Below are positions 1 to 7,510 of a DNA stretch of 64,000 nucleotides, piece after piece. A program made the position numbers and the translations under genes. The stretch is taken from positions 62,001-126,000 of the forward strand of contig CAJUKD010000003.1 in NCBI GenBank assembly GCA_910587235.1, given 5' to 3'. Below the pieces are notes generated by a model. That model saw only the letters and a program-made list of their open reading frames with translations. It was not told where the DNA came from and searched no databases. The number at the start of each line of letters is the position of its first letter. Positions within the stretch are counted from its first letter, which is position 1. The DNA is from an uncultured Muribaculaceae bacterium. Lineage in GTDB: Bacteria; Bacteroidota; Bacteroidia; Bacteroidales; Muribaculaceae.

Positions 1-940
1 TGGAGTAATAAGCACCTATGGAATGGCTGTCATTGAACATATAGGAGAATCCGGCTTTGCCGAAAAACTCATTTGTTCTCATGGAACCGTCCTGTGTGAG
101 AAGTTGATTCCACACGGTAGTTGATCGAGTCAACATATCGACTCTATTACTGCTCTGAAATTTTCCTCCGATATATCCGAAATTACTGAATAGCTCCAAT
201 CCGCCAGTCCTGAATTTGAAATTAGCTTGATCCACTGTGCGGAAATATTTCTGCATAACACCTTGTGCGCGGAGTGTTCCACTGAAACCATCTCCCTGCG
301 GGCGTTTTGTACGGATACGGATTACAGATTTGACCGAGGCATCGTATTTAGCACCGGGATTGGTAATTACCTCCACATTCTTTATGTCGGCAGAATTTAA
401 CTGCGACAGTTGGGAAAGGTCCTGCACCTCTCGACCATTTATATAAATAGCGGGAGAGCCTTTGCCGAATACCTCGAAATTACCATCACGCCCAAGCACC
501 ATAGGCACTTGTGTAAGCACGTCATTGGCAGTGCCGGCGTGTTCAAGTTGCGACCCTGCCACATTGGTAACAAGTGCATTCCCTTTGATTGCAGTGACAG
601 GACGATTGGACTTCACCACAACTTCTCTGAGCATCACACTTTCGGGATTTAATTGGATAACTCCAAGATTCCCGGTAGCCGAAATATCCATAGTTTTGGT
701 TGTGTAGGCTATTGACGAAAGCCTTACGAATTTCGGATTGCCTTGTGGGTTCTCAAAAAGGAATCCGCCGTTTTCATCGGTAACGGTACCGGCTATGTAG
801 GTAGAATCGGCATTGAGAAGCACGACATTCACAAAGTCGAGAGGCGAATTGTTTTCATCTACGACTTTGCCTGTAATGCTTTGGGCTGCTATGTTAGCCC
901 AAGCAAATAATGTGCAGATAAATGTTAGAATTATCTTCAT
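1..940 (-). CDS. TonB-linked outer-membrane beta-barrel protein, 3' end cut by the window
   Basis: About 313 N-terminal residues are visible; the gene runs off the window edge. It begins MKIILTFICTLFAWANIAAQ, a signal peptide. Then follow a carboxypeptidase-regulatory-like beta-sandwich (about residues 21-105: TGKVVDENNSPLDFVNV, GTVTDENGGFLF) and a TonB-plug-like domain (about 110-215, with PAIYINGREVQDL and IKNVEVITNPGAKYDAS), leading into barrel strands. This order matches the outer-membrane beta-barrel family related to SusC/TonB receptors of Bacteroidetes. The expected role is uptake or secretion across the outer membrane; the substrate is unknown and no SusD-like partner is visible. It is transcribed divergently from the gene at 1129, from a promoter 27 bp upstream of the ATG that mirrors that gene's promoter. 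The start at 940 is the ATG in front of the signal peptide. Confidence 0.85.
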   Translation of the reverse strand, partial: MKIILTFICTLFAWANIAAQSITGKVVDENNSPLDFVNVVLLNADSTYIAGTVTDENGGFLFENPQGNPKFVRLSSIAYTTKTMDISATGNLGVIQLNPESVMLREVVVKSNRPVTAIKGNALVTNVAGSQLEHAGTANDVLTQVPMVLGRDGNFEVFGKGSPAIYINGREVQDLSQLSQLNSADIKNVEVITNPGAKYDASVKSVIRIRTKRPQGDGFSGTLRAQGVMQKYFRTVDQANFKFRTGGLELFSNFGYIGGKFQSSNRVDMLTRSTTVWNQLLTQDGSMRTNEFFGKAGFSYMFNDSHSIGAYYS

Positions 941-966
941 ATCTTTTATGTTTTTGATTTCTGATG

Positions 967-974
967 CAAAATTA
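967..974 (-). promoter_or_regulatory. -7 box of the outer-membrane protein promoter
   Basis: On the minus strand this reads TAATTTTG, a full match to the Bacteroidetes -7 consensus TAnnTTTG, 27 bp before the ATG at 940. Twenty bp further upstream lies one arm of the inverted repeat at 995-1052, where an activator or repressor would sit. No exact -33 TTTG at the usual 19-20 bp spacing is present, which fits a promoter needing an activator (inference). Confidence 0.6.
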
Positions 975-994
975 TAGATGCAAAGATTTCCTTA

Positions 995-1052
995 CCATAC
1001 CCAAAAGTGTACAAATGCAGACCGAGGCAAAAATATACACTTTTGGGTATGG
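995..1052. promoter_or_regulatory. 17-bp perfect inverted repeat between divergent promoters (probable operator pair)
   Basis: The left arm (995-1011, CCATACCCAAAAGTGTA) and right arm (1036-1052) are exact reverse complements separated by 24 bp. Each arm ends exactly 20 bp from a TAATTTTG -7 box facing outward (967-974 minus, 1073-1080 plus), so both promoters see the same site at the same distance and orientation. A terminator is unlikely because the site is intergenic between two divergent starts and has no T-tract. The nearby LuxR-type regulator at 1878-2636 is the obvious candidate ligand, but this is inference. Confidence 0.7.
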
Positions 1053-1072
1053 CACACCGATAAGGCAATTTC

Positions 1073-1080
1073 TAATTTTG
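1073..1080 (+). promoter_or_regulatory. -7 box of the promoter for the gene at 1129
   Basis: TAATTTTG matches the Bacteroidetes -7 consensus and stands 48 bp before the ATG at 1129. It mirrors the minus-strand box at 967-974 around the inverted repeat. Confidence 0.6.
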
Positions 1081-1128
1081 CATCAAGTAATCGTAGCAAG
1101 ACGCTTTCGTAGAAATAAAATATCAGAA

Positions 1129-1665
1129 ATGACAAACGAGGAAAGACAATTGGTCAAGGAGTGCCGGATAATGGTTATCGGTACAGATACTTTTGTAGCT
1201 TATCTGAAATCAGAGCTGAAAAGTATTGGTTTTTCAAATATAGTTGTTGGGAATATCTCTGATTGTCAAAAGAATATCACCGCCATAAATATAATCTCGG
1301 AATATGGCGACAATGTAAATTCGCGCCTCATGCCCGACATGTTTTCAGCACCTATAATATATCCTTTTGATTTTGTGAGCGGTGCAGGGGCAATCGTTAT
1401 AATGCCCGGCGATGACAAGGAATTACTTGCACAGACGGATTTGCGCCTGTGGGCGGCGGAATATATATCGGGCTACTGTGCTTTCTGGAATATGGAGGGA
1501 TGCGATTGGCTCAGTGAAGCATTGCCGGAGATAAAAGCCGGAGTAATCAACGAATCCGCTCAACGGCTTGCAGCCCACATCTGCGCACGGATAGCCGCCA
1601 ATATTGCAGTCGGACGGGAAGTGAAGCACTTTCCGCGATTCTATTTAGCGGAGAGTGAAGGTTAA
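1129..1665 (+). CDS. Hypothetical protein, possibly ThiF/Rossmann-like (178 aa)
   Basis: I do not recognise a named family. Residues about 12-40 (CRIMVIGTDTFVAYLKSELK, then GFSNIVVGNISD) resemble the beta-alpha-beta start of ThiF/MoeB-type nucleotide-binding proteins, but the glycine-rich loop is poor and no catalytic cysteine or zinc-ligand set is evident. There is no signal peptide or membrane segment, so a cytoplasmic location is expected. The frame is open from 964, but the upstream part lies across the inverted repeat and promoter; the ATG at 1129 follows the -7 box by 48 bp and is preferred. The divergent outer-membrane gene has the same promoter architecture, so the two are probably co-regulated. 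The stop codon overlaps tail to tail with the remnant at 1662-1841. Confidence 0.65.
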   Translation: MTNEERQLVKECRIMVIGTDTFVAYLKSELKSIGFSNIVVGNISDCQKNITAINIISEYGDNVNSRLMPDMFSAPIIYPFDFVSGAGAIVIMPGDDKELLAQTDLRLWAAEYISGYCAFWNMEGCDWLSEALPEIKAGVINESAQRLAAHICARIAANIAVGREVKHFPRFYLAESEG

Positions 1666-1841
1666 TTGTTGATTTTGGATAACAGGGATTTTCTCAATCC
1701 ACTCAACATCTTAGCTATCTCCTCTATATGATTACGGATATCGTTTAGTTCTTCCACTGATATAAAGCCTAAGTCTGTCGCAATAATGAGTTGGGTAAGC
1801 GATTCCATTAAGGAGCCGTAAGCAATTTCATAAAAAATTAG
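1662..1841 (-). pseudogene. Remnant of a four-helix-bundle (23S rRNA-IVP-like) protein gene
   Basis: The minus strand encodes about 59 residues including FYEIAYGSLMESLTQLIIA and TDLGFISVEELNDIRNHIEE, ending MLSGLRKSLLSKINN. This is the C-terminal half of the small four-helix-bundle proteins first described from 23S rRNA intervening sequences (TIGR02436-like). The N-terminal half is missing: reading upstream, an in-frame TAA (1842-1844) immediately precedes the homology. Short repeats containing GCGGAGAGT lie near both edges (about 1648 and 1853-1880), suggesting that recombination or a small insertion removed the 5' part. Confidence 0.6.
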
Positions 1842-1877
1842 TTATTTTCTACACTCTCCGCACTTTACTCTCCGCTC

Positions 1878-2636
1878 TCATAACAGTTTGCTGTTGGTGG
1901 CGGCAACTATCGCCTCGGAGATATTGCGCACATCAAGTTTCTCGAAGATACGTTGGCGGTATTTCTTGATTGTGTCGGGAGAAAGGCAGATCATATCTGC
2001 AATCTCCGACATGGTGTAACCTTGTATGGATAGAGTAAGCACCGATTTTTCGCCGTCGGTCAGCACTGGCATCTGCCGTCTGTCCCAGTGGCGGGTGTTC
2101 ATATTATATTCAAAGAAATCAGGAGAACCGACACGGTGCATCTCTGTATGTCCTGCATCGGTATGTGTCGCAGCCGAAACAACGCAAAGGGCAAGCCATA
2201 TCCGCCCGTCGGAGGTGAGGGCGAGCGGTGTCAGCTTGTGATTGACAAGGATTTTGCGTCCGCTGTTGAGAATATTAAAGTCGTATGATATATACCAGTC
2301 CTTGCGTTCATCGACAGGAATATTGTTGTAGAAATCAAATCCGGCTTTGTTCAGTGCGAGAAGCAACGGATGTTCCTCCCCAGGCACATATTGGATATAG
2401 AAACGGTAGCCTAAATCCTGCATCTGCTGTGGCGACAATCCGCAGAGAAACATCGGATTGGGCGAAACATACAGAAAATTCTGCCTGAAATAGTCAATGA
2501 TATAGACGCTTTGATAAGTCGAGCGAGAGAAAGCCTCTGCCGACCTCACATATTCCGACACACGGGTGTAATCAAGTTCCTCCGGGAGCCTGATCTCGTT
2601 GTCGGGTATGAAGAAATCGTCTATCTTTCTATCCAT
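1878..2636 (-). CDS. PAS-like/LuxR-type HTH transcriptional regulator (252 aa)
   Basis: A C-terminal LuxR/GerE helix-turn-helix covers about residues 185-245 (GEKSVLTLSIQGYTMSEIA, then LSPDTIKKYRQRIFEKLDV). The N-terminal about 160 residues look like a PAS-type sensory domain (YIIDYFRQNFLYVSPNPMFL and later DFNILNSGRKILVNHKLTP). No receiver-domain aspartate is seen, so it is not a classical response regulator; a ligand- or redox-sensing one-component role is likely. This PAS-LuxR type is common in Bacteroidales. An in-frame TTG lies two codons upstream, but the ATG at 2636 is preferred. A -7-like TATTTTTG lies at 2660-2667 on the minus strand. It is the nearest regulator to the mirrored promoter at 967-1080. 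Confidence 0.85.
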   Translation of the reverse strand: MDRKIDDFFIPDNEIRLPEELDYTRVSEYVRSAEAFSRSTYQSVYIIDYFRQNFLYVSPNPMFLCGLSPQQMQDLGYRFYIQYVPGEEHPLLLALNKAGFDFYNNIPVDERKDWYISYDFNILNSGRKILVNHKLTPLALTSDGRIWLALCVVSAATHTDAGHTEMHRVGSPDFFEYNMNTRHWDRRQMPVLTDGEKSVLTLSIQGYTMSEIADMICLSPDTIKKYRQRIFEKLDVRNISEAIVAATNSKLL

Positions 2637-2691
2637 ATTCAAAATGTGTGCGAGAACGACAAAAATAGCGATTTATGACAGCTTCCGCCGT

Positions 2692-3495
2692 TCAGTTTCC
2701 ACTGTTCAGGCGGAAGAATTCTTTGGCGGTGGCTGATGTTGTTTCTGACACTTCGTCCCGATCAACGGAAAGGGCGACAGCGATAGCGTCGACTATCAAC
2801 GGTATGTAGGCCGATTCGTTGCGTTTGCCACGGTATGGTACCGGTGCCAGATACGGAGAGTCTGTTTCGGTGACTATGTAGTCAAGACCTATGGACGGCA
2901 ACACTTTGCGCAGAGTGGAATTTTTGAATGTTACTATGCCGTTGATTCCGAATAAGCAGGCATCGCCAAGCGTGTGGCGTATGCGTTGAACATCGTTTTC
3001 GCTTCCGCCGAAGCTGTGGAAAAGGAAACGGGCGCCGCGGTGTCCGGAAAGTACGTCAAGAGTCTGGTCGATTCCCTCGCGGCAATGCAGAATCAAAGGT
3101 AGGCCTGCCCGCACTGCTTCGGCAGCCTGTCGGTCGAGGGCTTCCATCTGCTGCCGTTCGAACGTACGGTCCCAGTACAGATCGATTCCTACTTCGCCTA
3201 CAGCCACATATTGAACTGTCTGCGGATTGTGCAGTTCATCGATTATACGCTCAAGATCTTGTTCGTAATCCTCTTTTATTTCTGTAGGATGAAGCCCCAT
3301 GGCCATTCTTGTATTGGCGGGCCATGCGGCTGCCAGGGCATTCATTGGTGCTATGGTGTCAAGTCCGACGTTCGGAAAAATCATTGTGTCGACGCCGGCT
3401 TTCAATGCCCTTTCTACGGCGGCCGACTGTCCGGCTTGTAAATCGCCGTCGTCTGTGAATTCCGGCAGATACAGGTGCGTATGCGTGTCGATCAT
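2692..3495 (-). CDS. TatD family metal-dependent deoxyribonuclease (267 aa)
   Basis: The protein has the complete TatD signature: HTHLYL at residues 4-9, GLHPTE, GEVGIDLYW, HCRE, HSFGG and TETDSPYLAP. These supply the His, Glu and Asp ligands of the two-metal site in this amidohydrolase-fold family. TatD proteins are cytoplasmic 3'-5' exonucleases linked to DNA repair and degradation. Length is normal for the family. It lies 16 bp downstream of the polyprenyl synthase gene at 3512-4474 on the same strand, so the two are probably co-transcribed. Confidence 0.95.
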   Translation of the reverse strand: MIDTHTHLYLPEFTDDGDLQAGQSAAVERALKAGVDTMIFPNVGLDTIAPMNALAAAWPANTRMAMGLHPTEIKEDYEQDLERIIDELHNPQTVQYVAVGEVGIDLYWDRTFERQQMEALDRQAAEAVRAGLPLILHCREGIDQTLDVLSGHRGARFLFHSFGGSENDVQRIRHTLGDACLFGINGIVTFKNSTLRKVLPSIGLDYIVTETDSPYLAPVPYRGKRNESAYIPLIVDAIAVALSVDRDEVSETTSATAKEFFRLNSGN

Positions 3496-3511
3496 GCGAT
3501 TGATGCGTGGC

Positions 3512-4474
3512 TTAATGCGTGCGTTTGGCAGAACGGCGTGCGAGTTCAGTGAAATATTCTTTCCAGCGGCTGTCTATTTCAGGATTGTCAAGACAGCTTA
3601 TGGCTTTTTCCGCGTATGAATCGATCAATGCCAGACAGCGTTCGCTTAAATCGAGGCGACGGTAGACGCGTATGACCTGCGCTATGCGTTCTTTGGCTTC
3701 AAGGTCCTCGAAAAGAATATCGTCGAGATCCTGGCGTGCTTCCGATGAAGCAGTGATCAGCAACCATGTTTTTTTGTTGTTGACTATGTCGCCTCCTATC
3801 TCTTTTCCGAATTCTATAGGATCGCCGAATGTGTCGAGCCAGTCGTCGCGCAACTGGAACGCCAGACCGAGTGCGATGCCGTAGTCATACATGCTTTGAC
3901 ATGCCGTTTCGCTTGCTCCGGCCAGCATGGCGCCCATGCGGCAGGCACATGCGAGAAGTACCGAGGTTTTCAGGCGTATCATCTCCATGTATTCTCCGAC
4001 CGTGACATCCTTGCGGCTTTCGAATTCCATGTCGAGCTGTTGACCCTGGTATATTTCCATGGCAGTGTTATTGAACAGCCCCAGAACTGCGGGGAGAATG
4101 TCGGGGGTGCAGTCGGCTATAAGTTGTGTGGCAAGCGTGAGCATGGCGTCGCCGGAAAGGATTGCTGTGCTTTCCGACCACCGGCGGTGGACTGTCGGGC
4201 GTCCGCGGCGCATGTCGGCGCGGTCCATCACGTCGTCGTGGAGAAGCGTGAAGTTGTGGAACATCTCTATCCCGAGAGCCTGCTTCAGCGCGTGTTCCGG
4301 GTTTTCACCACCGAAAGCGCAATACGAGGTCAGCAGTAATTGCGGGCGTATGCGTTTTCCGCCTGATTCCATCGTGTAGCGTACGGGGTCGAAAAGTCCG
4401 GGTACAGCCGCGGGGTAGGCCAGACCGGCGATTGCGCCGGCTATAAGTTCGTTGATCCTTTCGGGAGATTCCAT
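3512..4474 (-). CDS. Polyprenyl diphosphate synthase (trans-isoprenyl synthase, 320 aa)
   Basis: Both aspartate-rich metal-binding motifs are present: DDVMD at residues 80-84 followed by RADMRRGRP, and DDWLDTFGD in the second half. GGKRIRP near residue 38 binds the isopentenyl diphosphate. The enzyme condenses allylic diphosphates with IPP to make the prenyl chain for menaquinone or undecaprenyl lipids. A phenylalanine five residues before the first motif (FTLLHDD) would favour a shorter product than IspB octaprenyl synthase, but chain length cannot be settled from sequence. Downstream tatD follows 16 bp later. Confidence 0.92.
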   Translation of the reverse strand: MESPERINELIAGAIAGLAYPAAVPGLFDPVRYTMESGGKRIRPQLLLTSYCAFGGENPEHALKQALGIEMFHNFTLLHDDVMDRADMRRGRPTVHRRWSESTAILSGDAMLTLATQLIADCTPDILPAVLGLFNNTAMEIYQGQQLDMEFESRKDVTVGEYMEMIRLKTSVLLACACRMGAMLAGASETACQSMYDYGIALGLAFQLRDDWLDTFGDPIEFGKEIGGDIVNNKKTWLLITASSEARQDLDDILFEDLEAKERIAQVIRVYRRLDLSERCLALIDSYAEKAISCLDNPEIDSRWKEYFTELARRSAKRTH

Positions 4475-4534
4475 TTCGGGAGTGTATTTTAGGGATTATA
4501 CTGCAAAAGTACTGATTTTTGTTAATCCATGACA

Positions 4535-5809
4535 CTATGGCCGTGAAAAAGATTGCGTCTGTTTCCCGAATGTGAATCTGATGCCGAAATTGAGATTGAA
4601 ATTCAGCGGCTTCTCCTTGTAGATTGTCTGTATTGCCGATCCGTCGTTGAAATAATAACTTATGCCAGGCTCTGCATACAGGCTCAGCGAGTTTACGATA
4701 TTAAGCTGTATGCCGGCCGCTGCGTTTACAGACCACTGCATTGGCTTCCCGTCTATATTTTCGCTTTCTTTCCTTTGTGTTTTGTTTTCAAGCGTGAATT
4801 CTTTGTCGATTTTCGCTGAGATACATTTTTCTGCAAGTCCGCCGACCGAAACGTATAGCATCAGTCTTTTCCATGTGAAAATATTGTATTTCAGGTTCAG
4901 CGGAATTCCGATGTAGTGTAAGATTTGTTTGCCTGTATAGTAATTTGCATCGCTGCCTTCAAACACGTCTGAATTCAGATTAGTGTAGCTCAGGCCGCTT
5001 TCTATTCCTAAATGTTTGTTTATGCTGTATGTAAACGAAATCCCTGCGCGTATGGGGAGGCGGTGCCTGATTTCTTTTTTTGTTTCCAGTCCTTGGTTGA
5101 GCAGAAGGAAGCCCAATACCGGATTGTCTTCCCATGCCGCATTGCCTGAGTTGCTTGCGCAGACTCCGGAACTGTTTCTGTAATATTGGCTTGACATGTG
5201 TCCGCTTCCTCCCGAACTGAACGCTGAAAAGGCAAAGCGCTTTTGCTTGTCGTTATTTGTAAGTGTTGCCATATTCTTTCTGTAAATGCCGGATTTCGGC
5301 TCTTTTATAGTACGTTCGGCATTGACCTGAGTGTGGCTGTTGTCCGTGGTTTTGCAGAGAGCTGTTTGGTTGTCGTCTTTTTGCGATGTCAAGTCTGTAT
5401 TGTCCTGCTCGTTATCAATGCGTTCTTTTTCTACGTTTTCTTGTCTGTAATTGACATTGTTTTCAGTTAAATGCGTCGGCTTGTCATTTAAGGCAACAAA
5501 AGCTTTTTCTGATGATCCGGCAATTAGCGTCCGGGTAGTGGCGACATCATAATTATTCGGGCTTGTACATGGTGTTGTAATTTCATGTTCTGTCCGTACA
5601 TCATGGCATAAGTAAACGGCTGCGGCAATCATGGCGGCAACCGCAGCTCCTCTTTTGAGCCATGACGCCATGACGATGAAATGTCGATGCCGTCCGGCGG
5701 ATGATGGTTTTATATGTTTATTTTCTATGGATTCCCATAGGTTTTCAGGCTCGGCTATTTCATAGTCGGCCATTTGTTTGTGTATTTTGTTTAACCAGTC
5801 TTCGTTCAT
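4535..5809 (-). CDS. Single-pass protein with C-terminal outer-membrane barrel, partner of the ECF sigma factor (424 aa)
   Basis: About 45 residues of charged N-terminus (MNEDWLNKIHKQMADYEIAE) precede one hydrophobic segment (about 50-68, GAAVAAMIAAAVYLC). Then comes a long polar Ser/Asn/Thr linker (70-220) and a PorT-type beta-barrel (about 240-424, ending FGIRFTFGK). The gene starts 14 bp after the sigma gene at 5824-6369 on the same strand. In Bacteroidetes, sigma genes are often followed by such proteins, whose short cytoplasmic segment may act as an anti-sigma domain; that role here is inferred. How one chain could combine an inner-membrane helix with an outer-membrane barrel is not obvious. 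Alternatively the hydrophobic segment might act as an unusual signal anchor. Confidence 0.75.
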   Translation of the reverse strand: MNEDWLNKIHKQMADYEIAEPENLWESIENKHIKPSSAGRHRHFIVMASWLKRGAAVAAMIAAAVYLCHDVRTEHEITTPCTSPNNYDVATTRTLIAGSSEKAFVALNDKPTHLTENNVNYRQENVEKERIDNEQDNTDLTSQKDDNQTALCKTTDNSHTQVNAERTIKEPKSGIYRKNMATLTNNDKQKRFAFSAFSSGGSGHMSSQYYRNSSGVCASNSGNAAWEDNPVLGFLLLNQGLETKKEIRHRLPIRAGISFTYSINKHLGIESGLSYTNLNSDVFEGSDANYYTGKQILHYIGIPLNLKYNIFTWKRLMLYVSVGGLAEKCISAKIDKEFTLENKTQRKESENIDGKPMQWSVNAAAGIQLNIVNSLSLYAEPGISYYFNDGSAIQTIYKEKPLNFNLNFGIRFTFGKQTQSFSRP

Positions 5810-5823
5810 GTAAAAGCCGGAGT

Positions 5824-6369
5824 TTAATGTTTGTACTGCCTTATTTTCATGGCAAGCAGGGATTTCGCCCTGTGCAGCTGTGAGGCTGATGTGCTTTCCT
5901 TTATATTCAGCAATGAGGCTATTTCTTTATGGCTTTTGTTTTCTATTACATACAGATTGAAAATGGTCCGGTAGCCGTCGGGCAGCTCGCGTATAAGATT
6001 GTATATGGCAGATGGTGTCAGTTCGTCGATATCAGGAGCTTCTTCCGGCATGTCGTGCTCTGAAATTTCTACGAATTTCATCCGTCCCGTGCGCTGAAGA
6101 AATTTCAACGCTTCATTGACAGTCACTTTTGTCATCCATCCTTTCAGCGAGTTTTTTCCACGGTATTCGAACGAGGGAATGGTGGCGAATATTTTCAGAA
6201 AACTGTCCTGAAGCACGTCTTTGACATCTTCGCTGTTTATGATGTAGCGCGAGCATACGGCTGCAAGATACCGGACGTATGTGGAATATATCAATTCCAT
6301 AGCCGTCGGGTCGTTTTGTCTTGCAAGCCTGAGAAGGTGTTGCTCCTGGTCTGTATCTGTCGGCGCCAT
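5824..6369 (-). CDS. ECF-type RNA polymerase sigma factor (181 aa)
   Basis: Sigma region 2 lies at about residues 20-90 (DVLQDSFLKIFATIPSFEYR, then SLKGWMTKVTVNEALKFLQR). Region 4 lies at about 120-175 (RELPDGYRTIFNLYVIENK, then SHKEIASLLNIKESTSASQL). Regions 1 and 3 are absent, as in extracytoplasmic-function sigma factors. It would direct RNA polymerase to a small regulon on an envelope signal. The barrel protein 14 bp downstream is the probable membrane regulator. A strong imperfect hairpin (6433-6490) lies between the upstream NigD-like gene and this start. Confidence 0.93.
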   Translation of the reverse strand: MAPTDTDQEQHLLRLARQNDPTAMELIYSTYVRYLAAVCSRYIINSEDVKDVLQDSFLKIFATIPSFEYRGKNSLKGWMTKVTVNEALKFLQRTGRMKFVEISEHDMPEEAPDIDELTPSAIYNLIRELPDGYRTIFNLYVIENKSHKEIASLLNIKESTSASQLHRAKSLLAMKIRQYKH

Positions 6370-6432
6370 TCCGCAGAGGATATCTTGTGCTTACTTGGAT
6401 AAGTTTTGGTCAGTCTTTGTTTTTTTAACGGA

Positions 6433-6490
6433 GATGGCCGCCCGTTTCTTGTGCTTGCCACGAATGCGACACAAAAAACAGGCGGCCGTC
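6433..6490. terminator. Long imperfect hairpin between the nigD-like gene and the sigma gene
   Basis: The arms at 6433-6453 and 6470-6490 pair over about 21 positions, with mismatches that become G-U pairs in RNA (GGCCGCC against GGCGGCC at the core). It lies 17 bp past the stop of the NigD-like gene and 64 bp before the sigma start, both on the minus strand. No T-tract follows on the minus strand, so it could be a weak terminator or a leader or processing structure. Confidence 0.45.
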
Positions 6491-6506
6491 AGAGCATGCA
6501 AAAAAT

Positions 6507-7244
6507 TTATTCAACTACATTTGAAAAAGTCAGGCTGGCGGTATCGACAGACCGCACGTCAGGACGCATTTCGATTTCGAATTCCGCGTCCTTGTCGCCG
6601 GAGAAAGATTTCCATTTGAGTTTTATTTTGATCTCATCGTCATTAGCCCGGGGAAGTCCGTTCAGGTTGAACGCGATCAGAGCGTCGCCCCAACGAGCGT
6701 AGGTATCGCCGTTAGCGTCGTGTCGCAGTTCGAGTTCGAACGGGTCGTCAGGGTTTGAGCCTGTCAGCAGATTGATGATATGAGGTGTATTCGAATATCC
6801 CCACATTGTGCGGATACGCAGTGTGAGATAACCGTCCTCGGCTATTGTTACCCAGTCGCGTACGATTTCGATGGGGTCGTTGCCGAATAACTTGTCGTTG
6901 TTTTCTCCTGCGCTCGTTACAGGCAGTTTCGTGCGTATGCTGTCCAGCCAGTTCACCTGTACATTGCGTATCTTTTCATCGGGCGTTTCGTTTGCACTCT
7001 CAGTGTAGTTCACCAGAGCGCGCACTTCTTTTTTACCGTAAGGTGACTTTTTGATGTTTGTCGGAATAAGGGTGGTGGAATTGTCAAGGCGCATTGTGAA
7101 GCTCTCGTCTTCATCGGGGCACACGGTTACCAGTGCGGTCGGGCGGTTGAGATCTACGGAATTGTCGTCGTTTAAACAAGACTGGAACATCAGCGTCGAT
7201 GCGCCGAATCCCAAGAGAGATAATAGAATGGATATTTTTTTCAT
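6507..7244 (-). CDS. NigD-like lipoprotein (245 aa)
   Basis: The N-terminus is a lipoprotein signal peptide ending in a cysteine at about residue 23 (STLMFQSCLNDD). Downstream features match NigD-like proteins of Bacteroides: an OB-like N-terminal segment and a C-terminal beta-sandwich (GYLTLRIRTMWGYSNTPHI, then DPFELELRHDANGD). NigD was named from bacteriocin-type nig operons, but most family members have no known function. No nigABC-like genes are nearby. The protein is probably anchored to the periplasmic or outer face of the envelope. Confidence 0.82.
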   Translation of the reverse strand: MKKISILLSLLGFGASTLMFQSCLNDDNSVDLNRPTALVTVCPDEDESFTMRLDNSTTLIPTNIKKSPYGKKEVRALVNYTESANETPDEKIRNVQVNWLDSIRTKLPVTSAGENNDKLFGNDPIEIVRDWVTIAEDGYLTLRIRTMWGYSNTPHIINLLTGSNPDDPFELELRHDANGDTYARWGDALIAFNLNGLPRANDDEIKIKLKWKSFSGDKDAEFEIEMRPDVRSVDTASLTFSNVVE

Positions 7245-7390
7245 TTTTTGAGATTGATTGGATTACGTATATATAATCCTGAAATATTTAAAATCTTGCA
7301 TGCCGGATTCGTTTTTTTCGTCCTGTATGTAGATATGTCCGAAATCGCTTGCTTATGTACGCGCTCCGAATGTGAAAAAGAAACAGATGT

Positions 7391-7421
7391 TTTGTTTTAT
7401 GCGTATAAAATGCTAATTTTG
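7391..7421 (+). promoter_or_regulatory. tig promoter (-33/-7)
   Basis: TTTG at 7391-7394, a 19-bp spacer and TAATTTTG at 7414-7421 give a full Bacteroidetes sigma-ABfr promoter. It leaves a leader of about 80 nt before the tig ATG at 7511. Confidence 0.7.
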
Positions 7422-7510
7422 CACTCCGAAATGTATCGGAGCATTGTGTCCCTACTTTTCCATCGGTAAAGGAATAAAAAACATAGAAACATAAATTCAT
7501 AGACAGAACG

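Noticed and set aside
964..1128. N-terminal extension of the gene at 1129
   Set aside because: It would encode the inverted repeat and both halves of the promoter region; the -7 box at 1073-1080 shows that transcription starts after most of it.
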